Source: an uncultured Sphingorhabdus sp.
Lineage (GTDB): Bacteria > Pseudomonadota > Alphaproteobacteria > Sphingomonadales > Sphingomonadaceae
DNA length: 29,173 bases
Assembly (NCBI GenBank): GCA_937873665.1
Contig: CALMYW010000473.1
Span: 1 to 29,173 of the forward strand
Direction of reading: 5' to 3'
The translations under genes were made by a program, and so were the position numbers. Positions within the stretch are counted from its first letter, which is position 1, and each line of letters opens with the position of its first letter. Under the pieces are notes generated by a model, which saw only the letters and a program-made list of their open reading frames with translations, made no database searches and had not been told where the DNA came from. Positions 8,899 to 16,622 of this stretch are shown one piece after another.

Positions 8899-9987
8899 AT
8901 GAATACAGCAGTTCAAGACTCGGGCACGAAGGATAATGACTGGAAAGTCACCATGAACCCCGACGAGGTCTATCGCAACCCAATGAGTATTGCTTGGACT
9001 TTCAAATATGTGATGCCCGGCGACAAAGTAGAGGACCTCTACAAGCGGGCCAAACAAAACCAATGGGATTCGGACGAATACCTTCCATGGGATACGGAAG
9101 TGGATCCATCCAAGCCGCTGCTGACGACCGGCTCATCGATGTACCATCGCATGCCGTTCTTCCAGAAACTGTCCCAGACCCAGCGGGAAGCCTTTACCGC
9201 ACATTCAACGGCGCAGCTGATGAGCCAGTTCCTGCACGGCGAGCAGGGAGCGGTCATGACGGCTGCCTGCGTGACCCATTCGGTTCCGGATATCAATGCG
9301 AAGCTCTATGCCGCCACTCAGACGATGGACGAGGCCCGACACGTGGAGGTCTTCGCCAAGTATTGCGAGAAGGTGGCGATCGTCTATCCGATGGCCAAGG
9401 GTCTGAAGGGCGTGATCGATGCCACGCTCAAGTCCGACCGGTTCGAGAAGGTCATGATCGGGATGAACATGATCGTTGAGAGCATGGCTCTCGGGTCATT
9501 CAACAACGTCTATCGGACCACCCAGTGTGAACTTCTAAAGAAGCTCATGTTCGGCGTCATGCGGGACGAGAGCAGACACGTGACCTTCGGCCATACTTAT
9601 CTCGGGCCATTGTTTGCAAAAATGCATCCCGACGACCTTGAAGATTGCGCCGAGTTCGCGTTTCAGGCCGTGTCCATGATGTGGCGCCGCCCGGGTGCAG
9701 CGACAACGACCGACAGCGTCGACAAGGGATTCCTTGAGGTGCTGGAGAACAGCAACATCGACCCAGCGGACTTCTTCAAGGGTATGAAGGAAGCTGCCGA
9801 ACAAGGGATTACCCAGGAGTTGCCGCCCGGCCAAATCCACTCGCTCAACGATCTGATGATGCCAGCCCTAGCCAGGGTCGGCTTGTTCACCCCCACTATT
9901 CGCAAGAAATACGACGAAGCGGGGATCACGATCTTTGAAGATCAGCGGGTGCTTGAGGCGATGGAAGGCGGAAATCCCGTTGCCTGA
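8899..9987 (+). CDS. Ferritin-like diiron oxygenase/oxidase
   Basis: The 362-residue protein carries the ligand set of a four-helix-bundle non-haem diiron enzyme: Glu115 (HGEQGAV), Glu145 and His148 (DEARHVE), Glu194 (IVESMAL), Glu224 and His227 (DESRHVT). The two E-x-x-H motifs and two single Glu match the ribonucleotide-reductase-R2/AurF/acyl-ACP-desaturase superfamily. No signal peptide is seen. The substrate cannot be told; relatives hydroxylate, desaturate or N-oxygenate. The start at 8899 is chosen because AAAGGAGG precedes it directly, whereas the ATG at 8881 overlies that site. Its tight pairing with a ferredoxin gene says it is reduced by that ferredoxin. A hairpin follows the stop, then the PAS gene. 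Confidence 0.8.
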   Translation: MNTAVQDSGTKDNDWKVTMNPDEVYRNPMSIAWTFKYVMPGDKVEDLYKRAKQNQWDSDEYLPWDTEVDPSKPLLTTGSSMYHRMPFFQKLSQTQREAFTAHSTAQLMSQFLHGEQGAVMTAACVTHSVPDINAKLYAATQTMDEARHVEVFAKYCEKVAIVYPMAKGLKGVIDATLKSDRFEKVMIGMNMIVESMALGSFNNVYRTTQCELLKKLMFGVMRDESRHVTFGHTYLGPLFAKMHPDDLEDCAEFAFQAVSMMWRRPGAATTTDSVDKGFLEVLENSNIDPADFFKGMKEAAEQGITQELPPGQIHSLNDLMMPALARVGLFTPTIRKKYDEAGITIFEDQRVLEAMEGGNPVA

Positions 9988-10000
9988 TTGATCCTGTACC

Positions 10001-10037
10001 GGCTGGCCGCATTGTCCTCGGTGCAAGGCGGCCAGCC
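10001..10037 (+). terminator. Hairpin between the diiron oxygenase and PAS genes
   Basis: GGCTGGCCGC at 10001-10010 pairs perfectly with GCGGCCAGCC at 10028-10037 across a 17-base loop. It lies 13 bp after the diiron oxygenase stop and before the ribosome site of the PAS gene. There is no T-run, so it may act as a partial terminator or an mRNA-stabilising stem rather than a full terminator. Confidence 0.45.
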
Positions 10038-10058
10038 TAATGAGTTGGAGGCGGATTT

Positions 10059-11222
10059 GTGACCCACGTTGGCGAACCTGATGACGAACTTCGTTCGGAT
10101 TTTTTCAGCCTCGTTGTGCGAAATTTGCCCGAAGCTGTGATCGTCACCCGCCCGGATGGCGTGATCACATATGTCAACAGTACAACAGAGTCGTTGCTGG
10201 GTTATTCGAGTGAAGAACTTATCGGGCAGCCGATGAGAAAGCTCGTTCCGCCCGATCCATCGAGGAGGGCGGATCCGGTCAAATGGCTAGCAAAATGGGC
10301 GGCAGCGTCGGACCTTGAACAATCGCGATTTCTGGAATTGACGGCACGTCGATGCGACGGAACTGATCTCACCGCAGAAGTTCGCGTTCGTGAGGGCCCG
10401 ATCGAAGGGCAACAGCGCTATTTCATAACGGTGCGGGACAATACGGAACGCCGCTTGGCCCAGATCGCTTTGAAGGATGCAAACCTGCGAGCGGAGCGAT
10501 TGTTGCTCGTCGCGGCCGATGCGACGGTGACGATCGATTCAGATCACCGAATCATCTTTTTCAATCCGGCGGCGGAACGGATGTTCGGGTTCAATGTGGA
10601 CGAAGTTATCGGGCAACCGCTTTCGATCCTGATTCCCTCGCAGTTCCGCGACGATCACGATTCCCAGGTTCATTCGTTTGCGCAGTCTAAATCGCCGTCA
10701 CGCTTGATGAGCGAGCGCGCGGAAGTTCAGGGGCAAAGGCGCAACGGGGACGTATTCCCGCTCGAAGCGACAATTACGCGCGTGTCGGCCGGAGGTCGGC
10801 TTACGTTTACAGCTCAATTGCGGGATGTGACCGAGCGCAACCGAACCAAAGCCGAACTGATCGAACGGGAGCGCCGCATCCGGGCCGTTTTCGACAATTC
10901 TCGGGAGGCGATCGTGCTTCTCGATCCGAACGGAAGAATCGTCGAAGCAAATCGTTCTGCGCACACCCTGACAACGCTCGGTCAAGCCGAAATTGGACGA
11001 CCTATCTGGGAAACTGCGTGGCTTGGCGGCCAAAATGCGCCTGGTCCGGGCGGCGCGCTGGAACAGGCTGTTCGAAAAGCAGAAGCTGGAGTTGGTGGTA
11101 TTCTGACCATAGATCGAGCCGCACAACGAGCCCGGTTGTCGATTACGATTACTCCGATTCCCGGTCAGGACGAGACCATCCAATATATTCTTGTCGAAGC
11201 CGGGGAAACGCAGGTGCCCTGA
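10059..11222 (+). CDS. PAS-domain protein with no output domain
   Basis: This 387-residue protein appears to consist of three PAS domains at roughly residues 16-125, 148-255 and 272-375. Each shows the usual VxxxxDGxIxxxN-A-x-x-xxG pattern, for example VTRPDGVITYVNS, IDSDHRIIFFNPAAE and LDPNGRIVEANRS. No histidine kinase, GGDEF, EAL or helix-turn-helix region is visible, and there are no membrane segments. PAS domains bind haem, flavin or small ligands and sense oxygen, redox state or substrate. It could be a sensor acting on a partner protein in trans. The GTG start at 10059 has GGAGG seven bases upstream. It lies 71 bp after the diiron oxygenase, separated by a hairpin, so partial co-transcription is likely. 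Confidence 0.75.
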   Translation: MTHVGEPDDELRSDFFSLVVRNLPEAVIVTRPDGVITYVNSTTESLLGYSSEELIGQPMRKLVPPDPSRRADPVKWLAKWAAASDLEQSRFLELTARRCDGTDLTAEVRVREGPIEGQQRYFITVRDNTERRLAQIALKDANLRAERLLLVAADATVTIDSDHRIIFFNPAAERMFGFNVDEVIGQPLSILIPSQFRDDHDSQVHSFAQSKSPSRLMSERAEVQGQRRNGDVFPLEATITRVSAGGRLTFTAQLRDVTERNRTKAELIERERRIRAVFDNSREAIVLLDPNGRIVEANRSAHTLTTLGQAEIGRPIWETAWLGGQNAPGPGGALEQAVRKAEAGVGGILTIDRAAQRARLSITITPIPGQDETIQYILVEAGETQVP

Positions 11223-11337
11223 GCTCGAGGCGCTCATGAGCTGAAGCGGATGTTTGCTTGTATCCCTGGTCTGGTTTTTTGCTATCCGAACGCCGTTCGA
11301 GGCGGCAATCTGTCCTCACGTTGCTGGGAGATGTGGA

Positions 11338-12132
11338 TTGAGCCTTGAAATTGTTGGTCCAGAGATTCCATTTTTCCACCGCGAGGGCAGCACTCTGAGG
11401 CCAACCCTTGCAAGTCGGGGGCGTTGGGGAGAGGAAACGCTCAGTGGCCGTGCAGTTGCTGGGCTGCTTGGCTCCGAAATCGAGCGGTGCCATGGCCATC
11501 CAGAGTTTGTCCCTGTACGCCTGACTGTCGATATGTTCCGGATGTCGAAGATGGCAACGGTAGAGATTTCCACCAAAATATTGCGGGCCGGGTCGCGCAT
11601 CAAACTGGTTGAGGCCGAGTTCCGAAATGGCGGCGAAGTGGTGGCTCATGGTCTCTGCCAATTTTTGCGCCGCGGAGAACGCCCCGAGGGCGCAATCTGG
11701 CAGCCCTCTGACTGGTCGGTGCCAGGGCCGGACGAGTTGCCCTCAAATGAAGCGGCGACGTCTGCCCGGGGATTGTGGGACGTTCGTCAGATGACAGGTG
11801 ATCTGCGAAAGGAAGTGCGCCAAAGGCGCGCCTGGTTAAGGGAAGTCCGCGAGCTGGTCGAGGGAGAACCATTGACCCCCTTTGCCAGGGTCGCGGTAGC
11901 AGCAGACTATGCAAGTCCGTTTAGCCAGATTAGCCCCGCAGGATTGGGTTATATCAACAGCGACCTGACGCTATACATCCACCGGCTCCCCGAAGGAGAA
12001 TGGATCGGTTTTGAAGTTGTCGATCACGGAGCAACGGAAGGAATTTCGAACTCCGCCTGCAGAGTATACGACCAGGCTGGTGCCATCGGCTCCGTTACTA
12101 TCGCGGCCCTTTCCCAACCGCGAAGGGGCTGA
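11338..12132 (+). CDS. TesB-like double-hotdog thioesterase family protein
   Basis: The 264-residue product resembles acyl-CoA thioesterase-like double-hotdog proteins. The N-terminal half has ARGPWG-like (SRGRWGEETLSG) and LTVDMFR segments, and the C-terminal half has an FARVAVAADYASPF segment followed by a strand-rich hotdog region. It would hydrolyse or bind an acyl-CoA in the cytoplasm; no substrate can be assigned. I use a TTG at 11338 because GGGAG sits seven bases upstream and family homology begins there. The frame is open back to 11254, but that stretch (LVSLVWFFAIR) looks untranslated. It follows the PAS gene in the same direction and ends just before a long inverted repeat facing the convergent P450. 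Confidence 0.7.
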   Translation: MSLEIVGPEIPFFHREGSTLRPTLASRGRWGEETLSGRAVAGLLGSEIERCHGHPEFVPVRLTVDMFRMSKMATVEISTKILRAGSRIKLVEAEFRNGGEVVAHGLCQFLRRGERPEGAIWQPSDWSVPGPDELPSNEAATSARGLWDVRQMTGDLRKEVRQRRAWLREVRELVEGEPLTPFARVAVAADYASPFSQISPAGLGYINSDLTLYIHRLPEGEWIGFEVVDHGATEGISNSACRVYDQAGAIGSVTIAALSQPRRG

Positions 12133-12150
12133 GACCTCCAAACAGAACAG

Positions 12151-12184
12151 TGAGCCGGTCGCCCGTTTGCGGGCGACCGGCTCA
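12151..12184. terminator. Bidirectional terminator-like hairpin
   Basis: A perfect 15-bp inverted repeat (arms 12151-12165 and 12170-12184) with a TTTG loop sits between two convergent genes, the thioesterase and the P450. It begins 18 bp after the thioesterase stop and ends five bp before the P450 stop. It is very GC-rich but lacks a T-run on either strand, so stem strength must do the work. Confidence 0.75.
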
Positions 12185-12189
12185 ACTCA

Positions 12190-13491
12190 TCACAAACGCG
12201 AGGGAATCAGCACCTGCATGCTCTCAAAGCCGTGGACGAACGGGGAAAAGCTGCGGACCGGTTCTTCAACCACCTCGATTTGCGGGAAACGCTTCAGAAT
12301 TTCTTCCCAGATGATGGTAAGCTGCATCTCGGCAACACGATTCCCGACACAGCGATGCACACCGAACCCGAAGGACAAGTGCTGGCGAGGCCGTTCCCGA
12401 TCGATGATGTAGGAATGGGCGTTCGGGATCATTGCCTCGTCGCGGTTTCCGGAAATGTACCACATGACAACCTTGTCGCCTTCACGAATGGTCTTCCCAT
12501 TGAGCTCGACGTCCTTGGTTGCGACGCGTGCCATGTGGGCAAGCGGAGTTTGCCACCGGATGGTTTCGGACACCATCGAAGGGATCAGCGAGGGGTTTGC
12601 ACGAAGTTTTTCGAATTCCCCGGGATTGCGGTGGAGTTCGTAAACGCTGCCCGAGATCGTATTTCGAGTCGTATCATTTCCTCCAACGATCAGGAGAACG
12701 ACCGTCCCATGATACTGTTCCCGCGACATTGCGCGTGTCTCGGGATGACCGATAAGCATGGAAATCAGGTCAGCACCAAGCTCACCGCTTTCTGCACGTT
12801 CGTCCCAAAGCTTGTCGAAGGCATTGAAGCACTCCACCATGGCCTCGGCCTTGTGCATCCAGCTTTGGACGGGTCCATGTCCAGGAGAATTGGTTACCAT
12901 GTCTGACCAGTAGGTCAGCTTTCGGCGGTCTTCGAACGGGAAATCGAACAGCGTCGCAAGCGTCATCGCCGTAAGCTCCTTCGAAACCAGATCCACCCAG
13001 TCGAATGGCGTCCCGATCGGCAGCGAATCGAGGATTGCCCCTGCCCGCTCTCGGACGATAGGAGCCATTTTGGCAATGTTTGCCGGCGCGACCGTAGGAG
13101 TTACTGTCTTGCGATGCACGCTGTGCTCCGGTTCGTCCATCGTGATGAAACCCGCACCGACCAGGGACCGCTTGCGGCCCATGGATTCCAAAACACGCGT
13201 CTGTTCAGCCAGGTTCTCAAGATTGACGAGTGAAATGCCCTGCGCAGAAGAAAAAGCGCCATGATCGGTATCGACCGCCATGATATCATTCCAGGTCGTA
13301 ATCGACCAATAGGGTCCAAATTCACTGTCCGGGGTGAAGTGAACGGGATCCTCCCTCCGGAGGCGCTCGAACATCGGCCAGATCGTGTCGTTCTGAAAAC
13401 GGACCGGGTCACCGGGGTTTATCTGGGCAAGCGGAATTGAGGCAATGGCTTCGGTCTCAGCAGACGAAAGATTCTTGACTTGCACGTTCAT
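12190..13491 (-). CDS. Cytochrome P450, CYP153-like
   Basis: The 433-residue protein is a bacterial soluble P450. The haem-ligand Cys381 lies in FGFGVHRCVGNR, the K-helix ExxR in SETIRWQTP, and the I-helix oxygen-activation segment in GGNDTTRN. GGNDTTRN, WQTPLAHM, VVMWYISGNRDE and RPRQHLSFGFG are hallmarks of CYP153 and close relatives, which hydroxylate alkyl chain ends, limonene or similar hydrophobic compounds; the exact subfamily is inferred. Such enzymes use a [2Fe-2S] ferredoxin and an FAD reductase, both encoded in this window. The ATG at 13491 is preferred over an upstream in-frame start at 13584 because GGAG precedes it by about seven bases and the product then has normal length. The promoter holds one of the shared GAAC-N3-GTT palindromes. 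Confidence 0.9.
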   Translation of the reverse strand: MNVQVKNLSSAETEAIASIPLAQINPGDPVRFQNDTIWPMFERLRREDPVHFTPDSEFGPYWSITTWNDIMAVDTDHGAFSSAQGISLVNLENLAEQTRVLESMGRKRSLVGAGFITMDEPEHSVHRKTVTPTVAPANIAKMAPIVRERAGAILDSLPIGTPFDWVDLVSKELTAMTLATLFDFPFEDRRKLTYWSDMVTNSPGHGPVQSWMHKAEAMVECFNAFDKLWDERAESGELGADLISMLIGHPETRAMSREQYHGTVVLLIVGGNDTTRNTISGSVYELHRNPGEFEKLRANPSLIPSMVSETIRWQTPLAHMARVATKDVELNGKTIREGDKVVMWYISGNRDEAMIPNAHSYIIDRERPRQHLSFGFGVHRCVGNRVAEMQLTIIWEEILKRFPQIEVVEEPVRSFSPFVHGFESMQVLIPSRL

Positions 13492-13540
13492 CACAGCGCT
13501 CCACGGGACGGTGAGGTAAGAATCAATCTCAAATCGATTC

Positions 13541-13551
13541 GAACAGTGTTT
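13541..13551. promoter_or_regulatory. Palindromic operator candidate, P450 promoter
   Basis: GAAC-AGT-GTTT, flanked by C and CG, is an imperfect copy of the palindrome at 8423-8435. It lies 50 bp upstream of the P450 start, a normal operator distance. Same proposed regulator as the ferredoxin operon. Confidence 0.35.
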
Positions 13552-13697
13552 CGCAATCCCAAAATTCAGGTTGAATGGCGACAAGGAACGTCAGTCGGCG
13601 TCAACTTGATACACGTTGTCCGTGCCGGATACCATCAGTTCGCCAAGGTTATGATCCGCTTGCAGAGCGCGCCGCGAACTGCCTTAAGTTGCTTGTA

Positions 13698-13708
13698 GAA
13701 CGATGTTC
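13698..13708. promoter_or_regulatory. Palindromic operator candidate, globin-like gene promoter
   Basis: GAAC-GAT-GTTC is a perfect four-base-arm inverted repeat with the same spacing as the sites at 8424 and 13541. It ends 51 bp upstream of the globin-like start and also lies in the divergent promoter region of the P450. Confidence 0.35.
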
Positions 13709-13759
13709 CGCACGCGACGCACTAGGTTTGTCCCACCTGCCAATCAAAGGTGCCTACAA

Positions 13760-14185
13760 ATGAATGACCCAGGAAAGGTAAAGCTGCTCAACCTCGGCCT
13801 CGAACGAGCGGCGGACCGTCTCGGCGATGTCACGCCGCTGGCGATACAGCGGTTCCTTGACCGATTCCCGCAAGCCGATGCAGCTTTCGAGCTCCACTGG
13901 TCGGGGAGCAGACGGGAACTGGAAGGCCAAATGGTAGAAAATGCGCTGTATTGCTTGATGACATGGCTCGAAGATCCCCAGGACGTCGCCTGCCTGCTGA
14001 CCGATTCCGTTCCCCATCACAAGCTGACGCTGCATGTCGACCCTGCCTGGTACGGCGGCTTGATCGATGCAACGGCCGAGGTCATCGCGGAGACGATCCC
14101 TGAGGAATTCGTCGACGAGATTGTCGTCTGGCAGGGACTAAGGGCAGATTTGCGTAATCTGGTATGCAACTGCGATCAGTATTGA
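13760..14185 (+). CDS. Small globin-like protein (hypothetical)
   Basis: The 141-residue, mostly helical product has a layout reminiscent of a bacterial globin: an FLDRFPQADAAF segment, a central helix LEGQMVENALYCLMTWL, and an SVPHHKLTLHVDPAWYGG segment that resembles the proximal-His region of single-domain globins and flavohaemoglobins. His86 or His87 would be the haem ligand. The similarity is by eye and the His-to-Tyr spacing is one residue off the usual pattern, so the call is tentative. The C-terminus has Cys136 and Cys138. The ATG at 13760 is preceded by AAAGGTG; an in-frame start at 13703 falls inside the putative operator. It is divergent from the P450 and convergent with the VWA gene. 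An oxygen or redox role near oxygenases would make sense. Confidence 0.5.
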   Translation: MNDPGKVKLLNLGLERAADRLGDVTPLAIQRFLDRFPQADAAFELHWSGSRRELEGQMVENALYCLMTWLEDPQDVACLLTDSVPHHKLTLHVDPAWYGGLIDATAEVIAETIPEEFVDEIVVWQGLRADLRNLVCNCDQY

Positions 14186-14273
14186 AAGGATGCCAGGACA
14201 TCAAAAACCGGGTACCGGGTCGGTCTTTGCCTCGATTGCTTCCGATGATGAAGGGGATTGGCCCAATCCTGCC

Positions 14274-15626
14274 CTAACGCGGAAGGCAAATCCTGAGCAC
14301 ATGTTCGATAATGTGCTCCAGTTCGGCAAGGGTGTTGCAAGTCTGGGCGATGTGACAAAACCGCTCGTAGCGCCGCATTTCGCTGTCGCCGCTTCCCCAA
14401 TAAGTCTCCGGTTCAGGATTTAGCCAGATTACGGCGCGGCTGCGTTTCGCGATTTCCGCGAAGATGTCCAAACGGGCGCCTGCGTAATTCGAACGGGCAT
14501 CGCCTAGGACGATCACGGTGGTATGCCGATCAAGACATGTCAGGTGCTTGTCGGCAAAGTCCTCAAGGGATTTGCCATAGTCGGTCTGCTGGAAGCCTAT
14601 TTCGCGAAGGACCTGCCCAATTGCCTCTTCCACGGGTAACTGCGCCAGCAGGGAGTCGACCTCGATGAGCCTGCCGGCAAAGGCAAAGCTGCGCAAGTCA
14701 TGCACAACCTCGTTCAGACTGTATAGAAACGTGAGGAGGAACTGCGCGGCCGCAGCAACCGACCTAGAGACGTCGCACAGGCACACGATAGAAGGCCGGT
14801 CGACTTTCTCTGTGCGCCAGATCAATTCGAAGGGTATGCCTTCATGAGCCAGGCTCCTGCGAACGGTCCGGCGGATGTCCAGCTTGCCGCGCATGGCCCG
14901 CTTGCGCTGACGCGAATGCCTATCGGCAAGTTGTTTTGCCATCCTTCGAACAGCCTTGCGCATCAACGCTTGATCGCCGGGGCTGAATCCTTCGTCGGCG
15001 TTCAGGGGTTGACGTACCAACTGCGCTTCGCGAAGTTCTTCGGCGGTGCGGCTCGCGTAGATCTGAAACTGCCGGTCAACCAGCGCCTGGGCTTGCGCGG
15101 CGATAGCCGCGCGCACGTCGGCAAGCCGCGCCGTCGCAGGCGTCTGTGGCGAGCGAGCGCGAGCTTTTGCAATGATGGCGTCCACTTCGGGCATGCCCAT
15201 CTCATCCTGCAACCGCCGCGCGAGCAGATTGCGCTGGGTTGCAAAGCGAATTCCACTAAGGCCGATCCGGTTGGCTGCGCTGGCCATTGCCATCGACAGT
15301 GATGCCTCGTCACCGGAAAGCATTATTTGAGCCAAGGCGCTTCCCTCCGCCTCGGGAAGGACGTCGAGATTTTGCTGGCGACCTTGCGAAGCAGCTTCCC
15401 CGGTCTTGATTGCCTGGGATTCGAAAAACGCATCGAACACGATGTCAAAGACCGCTGCTTCGCCTCCGCTCTTGGCGAGCGTCGCACAAAGCGCATGCTT
15501 CGCCAGCCCGCGATCCGAGAATCCGGTAACGTCGATCGCGCGATGGGCGTCAATCGAATCGGCGGGGGAAATTGGTAACCCCGCGACACGCAATGCCCGG
15601 ATCAGATCCTCAAGGGCTCGCTGCAT
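14274..15626 (-). CDS. VWA-domain protein (CoxE-like), partner of MoxR ATPase
   Basis: The 450-residue protein has a C-terminal von Willebrand A domain with the metal-site motif DVSRS (D-x-S-x-S) in IVCLCDVSRSV and a later Asp in VIVLGDARSNY, matching the CoxE family. The N-terminal half is helical, with a basic stretch in the middle (RHSRQRKRAMRGK). Family knowledge: MoxR AAA+ ATPases act with VWA partners to insert or remodel metal cofactors (CoxD/CoxE for CO dehydrogenase, NorQ/NorD for nitric oxide reductase, CbbQ/CbbO for Rubisco). It is the last gene of an SDR-MoxR-VWA operon and starts seven bases after the MoxR stop. Confidence 0.85.
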   Translation of the reverse strand: MQRALEDLIRALRVAGLPISPADSIDAHRAIDVTGFSDRGLAKHALCATLAKSGGEAAVFDIVFDAFFESQAIKTGEAASQGRQQNLDVLPEAEGSALAQIMLSGDEASLSMAMASAANRIGLSGIRFATQRNLLARRLQDEMGMPEVDAIIAKARARSPQTPATARLADVRAAIAAQAQALVDRQFQIYASRTAEELREAQLVRQPLNADEGFSPGDQALMRKAVRRMAKQLADRHSRQRKRAMRGKLDIRRTVRRSLAHEGIPFELIWRTEKVDRPSIVCLCDVSRSVAAAAQFLLTFLYSLNEVVHDLRSFAFAGRLIEVDSLLAQLPVEEAIGQVLREIGFQQTDYGKSLEDFADKHLTCLDRHTTVIVLGDARSNYAGARLDIFAEIAKRSRAVIWLNPEPETYWGSGDSEMRRYERFCHIAQTCNTLAELEHIIEHVLRICLPR

Positions 15627-15632
15627 GGTAAT

Positions 15633-16622
15633 TCAATGCGCTCTCGCATTGGCGACCAACTCGTCTATTTCGGGAAGCACGGCCTCAATATCGCGTTCGA
15701 ACTTGAGCAATACATTGAGCGTGTCCCGGACCACTTCTGCACCGAGTTCATCGGCATTGAGCAAGAGCAGCGCACGCGCCCAGTCGATGGTCTCCGATAT
15801 CGAGGGGTTCTTACGCAGCTCCTTCTGACGCAGCGCCTGAACGAAGTCGACCAGCGCCCGGTTTAGCTTCTCGTCAATGCCTGGTATTCGCGAGGCAACG
15901 ATCTCGCGTTCAAGCGCGCTGTCCGGAAGCGGGACGTGCAGATGGAGACAACGGCGCTTGAGTGCGTCTCCAAGGTCGCGCTGATTGTTGGAAGTAAGGA
16001 AGACCAACGGAGGCGTTTTGGCGGAGACTACCCCGAGCTCGGGAATAGAAACTTGGTAGGAACCCAGTATTTCGAGCAGGAAAGCCTCGAACGCCTCGTC
16101 GCTCTTATCCACTTCGTCAATCAGCAGAACCGCACCCTTTTCCTCGCGGAGTGCGCGGAGCAGTGGTCGGGGTTCCAGAAAATCATCAGAAAAGAACTGA
16201 TCACCGAGCCCGCGAAGTCGTACCAAGGCGCTATCAAGGTCCGGCGCACCACCCAGCTCATGACCGATCGTGTCTTTCAGGATTTGGGTGTAGAGTAGTT
16301 GCTTGCCGTATTTCCACTCGTAGAGCGCGCGGGATTCGTCCAATCCTTCGTAACATTGCATCCGGATGAGCGGTAATCCGAGCAGCTTGGCCGCGGATAG
16401 TGCAAGTTCGGTCTTCCCAACCCCAGCTGCACCTTCAACCAAGAGTGGCCGTTCCAGATGTGCCGCCACGTAAAGCGCCGTGGAAATTCTGATGGATGCA
16501 ATATAGCCTACATCCTCCAGTCCGGCCCGAACCGCTTCAACCGATGCGAAGGCGGGATGGTCAACCAGCGGTCGAGGACTGCTCGCAGGCAGCGTGGTCC
16601 CATTTTGTTTTGACATTTTCAC
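15633..16622 (-). CDS. MoxR-family AAA+ ATPase
   Basis: The 329-residue protein has a Walker A motif (GAAGVGKTEL), a Walker B motif (VLLIDEVDKSD), sensor-1-like LTSNNQRDLGDALKRR and the C-terminal lid typical of MoxR proteins. It should form a hexameric chaperone that works with the downstream VWA protein to mature or activate a client enzyme. Its ATG at 16622 overlaps the SDR stop (ATGA), which implies translational coupling; an ATG two codons later is also possible. No CO dehydrogenase, nitric oxide reductase or Rubisco gene is nearby, so the client is unknown; the oxygenases in this region are candidates. Confidence 0.9.
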   Translation of the reverse strand: MKMSKQNGTTLPASSPRPLVDHPAFASVEAVRAGLEDVGYIASIRISTALYVAAHLERPLLVEGAAGVGKTELALSAAKLLGLPLIRMQCYEGLDESRALYEWKYGKQLLYTQILKDTIGHELGGAPDLDSALVRLRGLGDQFFSDDFLEPRPLLRALREEKGAVLLIDEVDKSDEAFEAFLLEILGSYQVSIPELGVVSAKTPPLVFLTSNNQRDLGDALKRRCLHLHVPLPDSALEREIVASRIPGIDEKLNRALVDFVQALRQKELRKNPSISETIDWARALLLLNADELGAEVVRDTLNVLLKFERDIEAVLPEIDELVANARAH

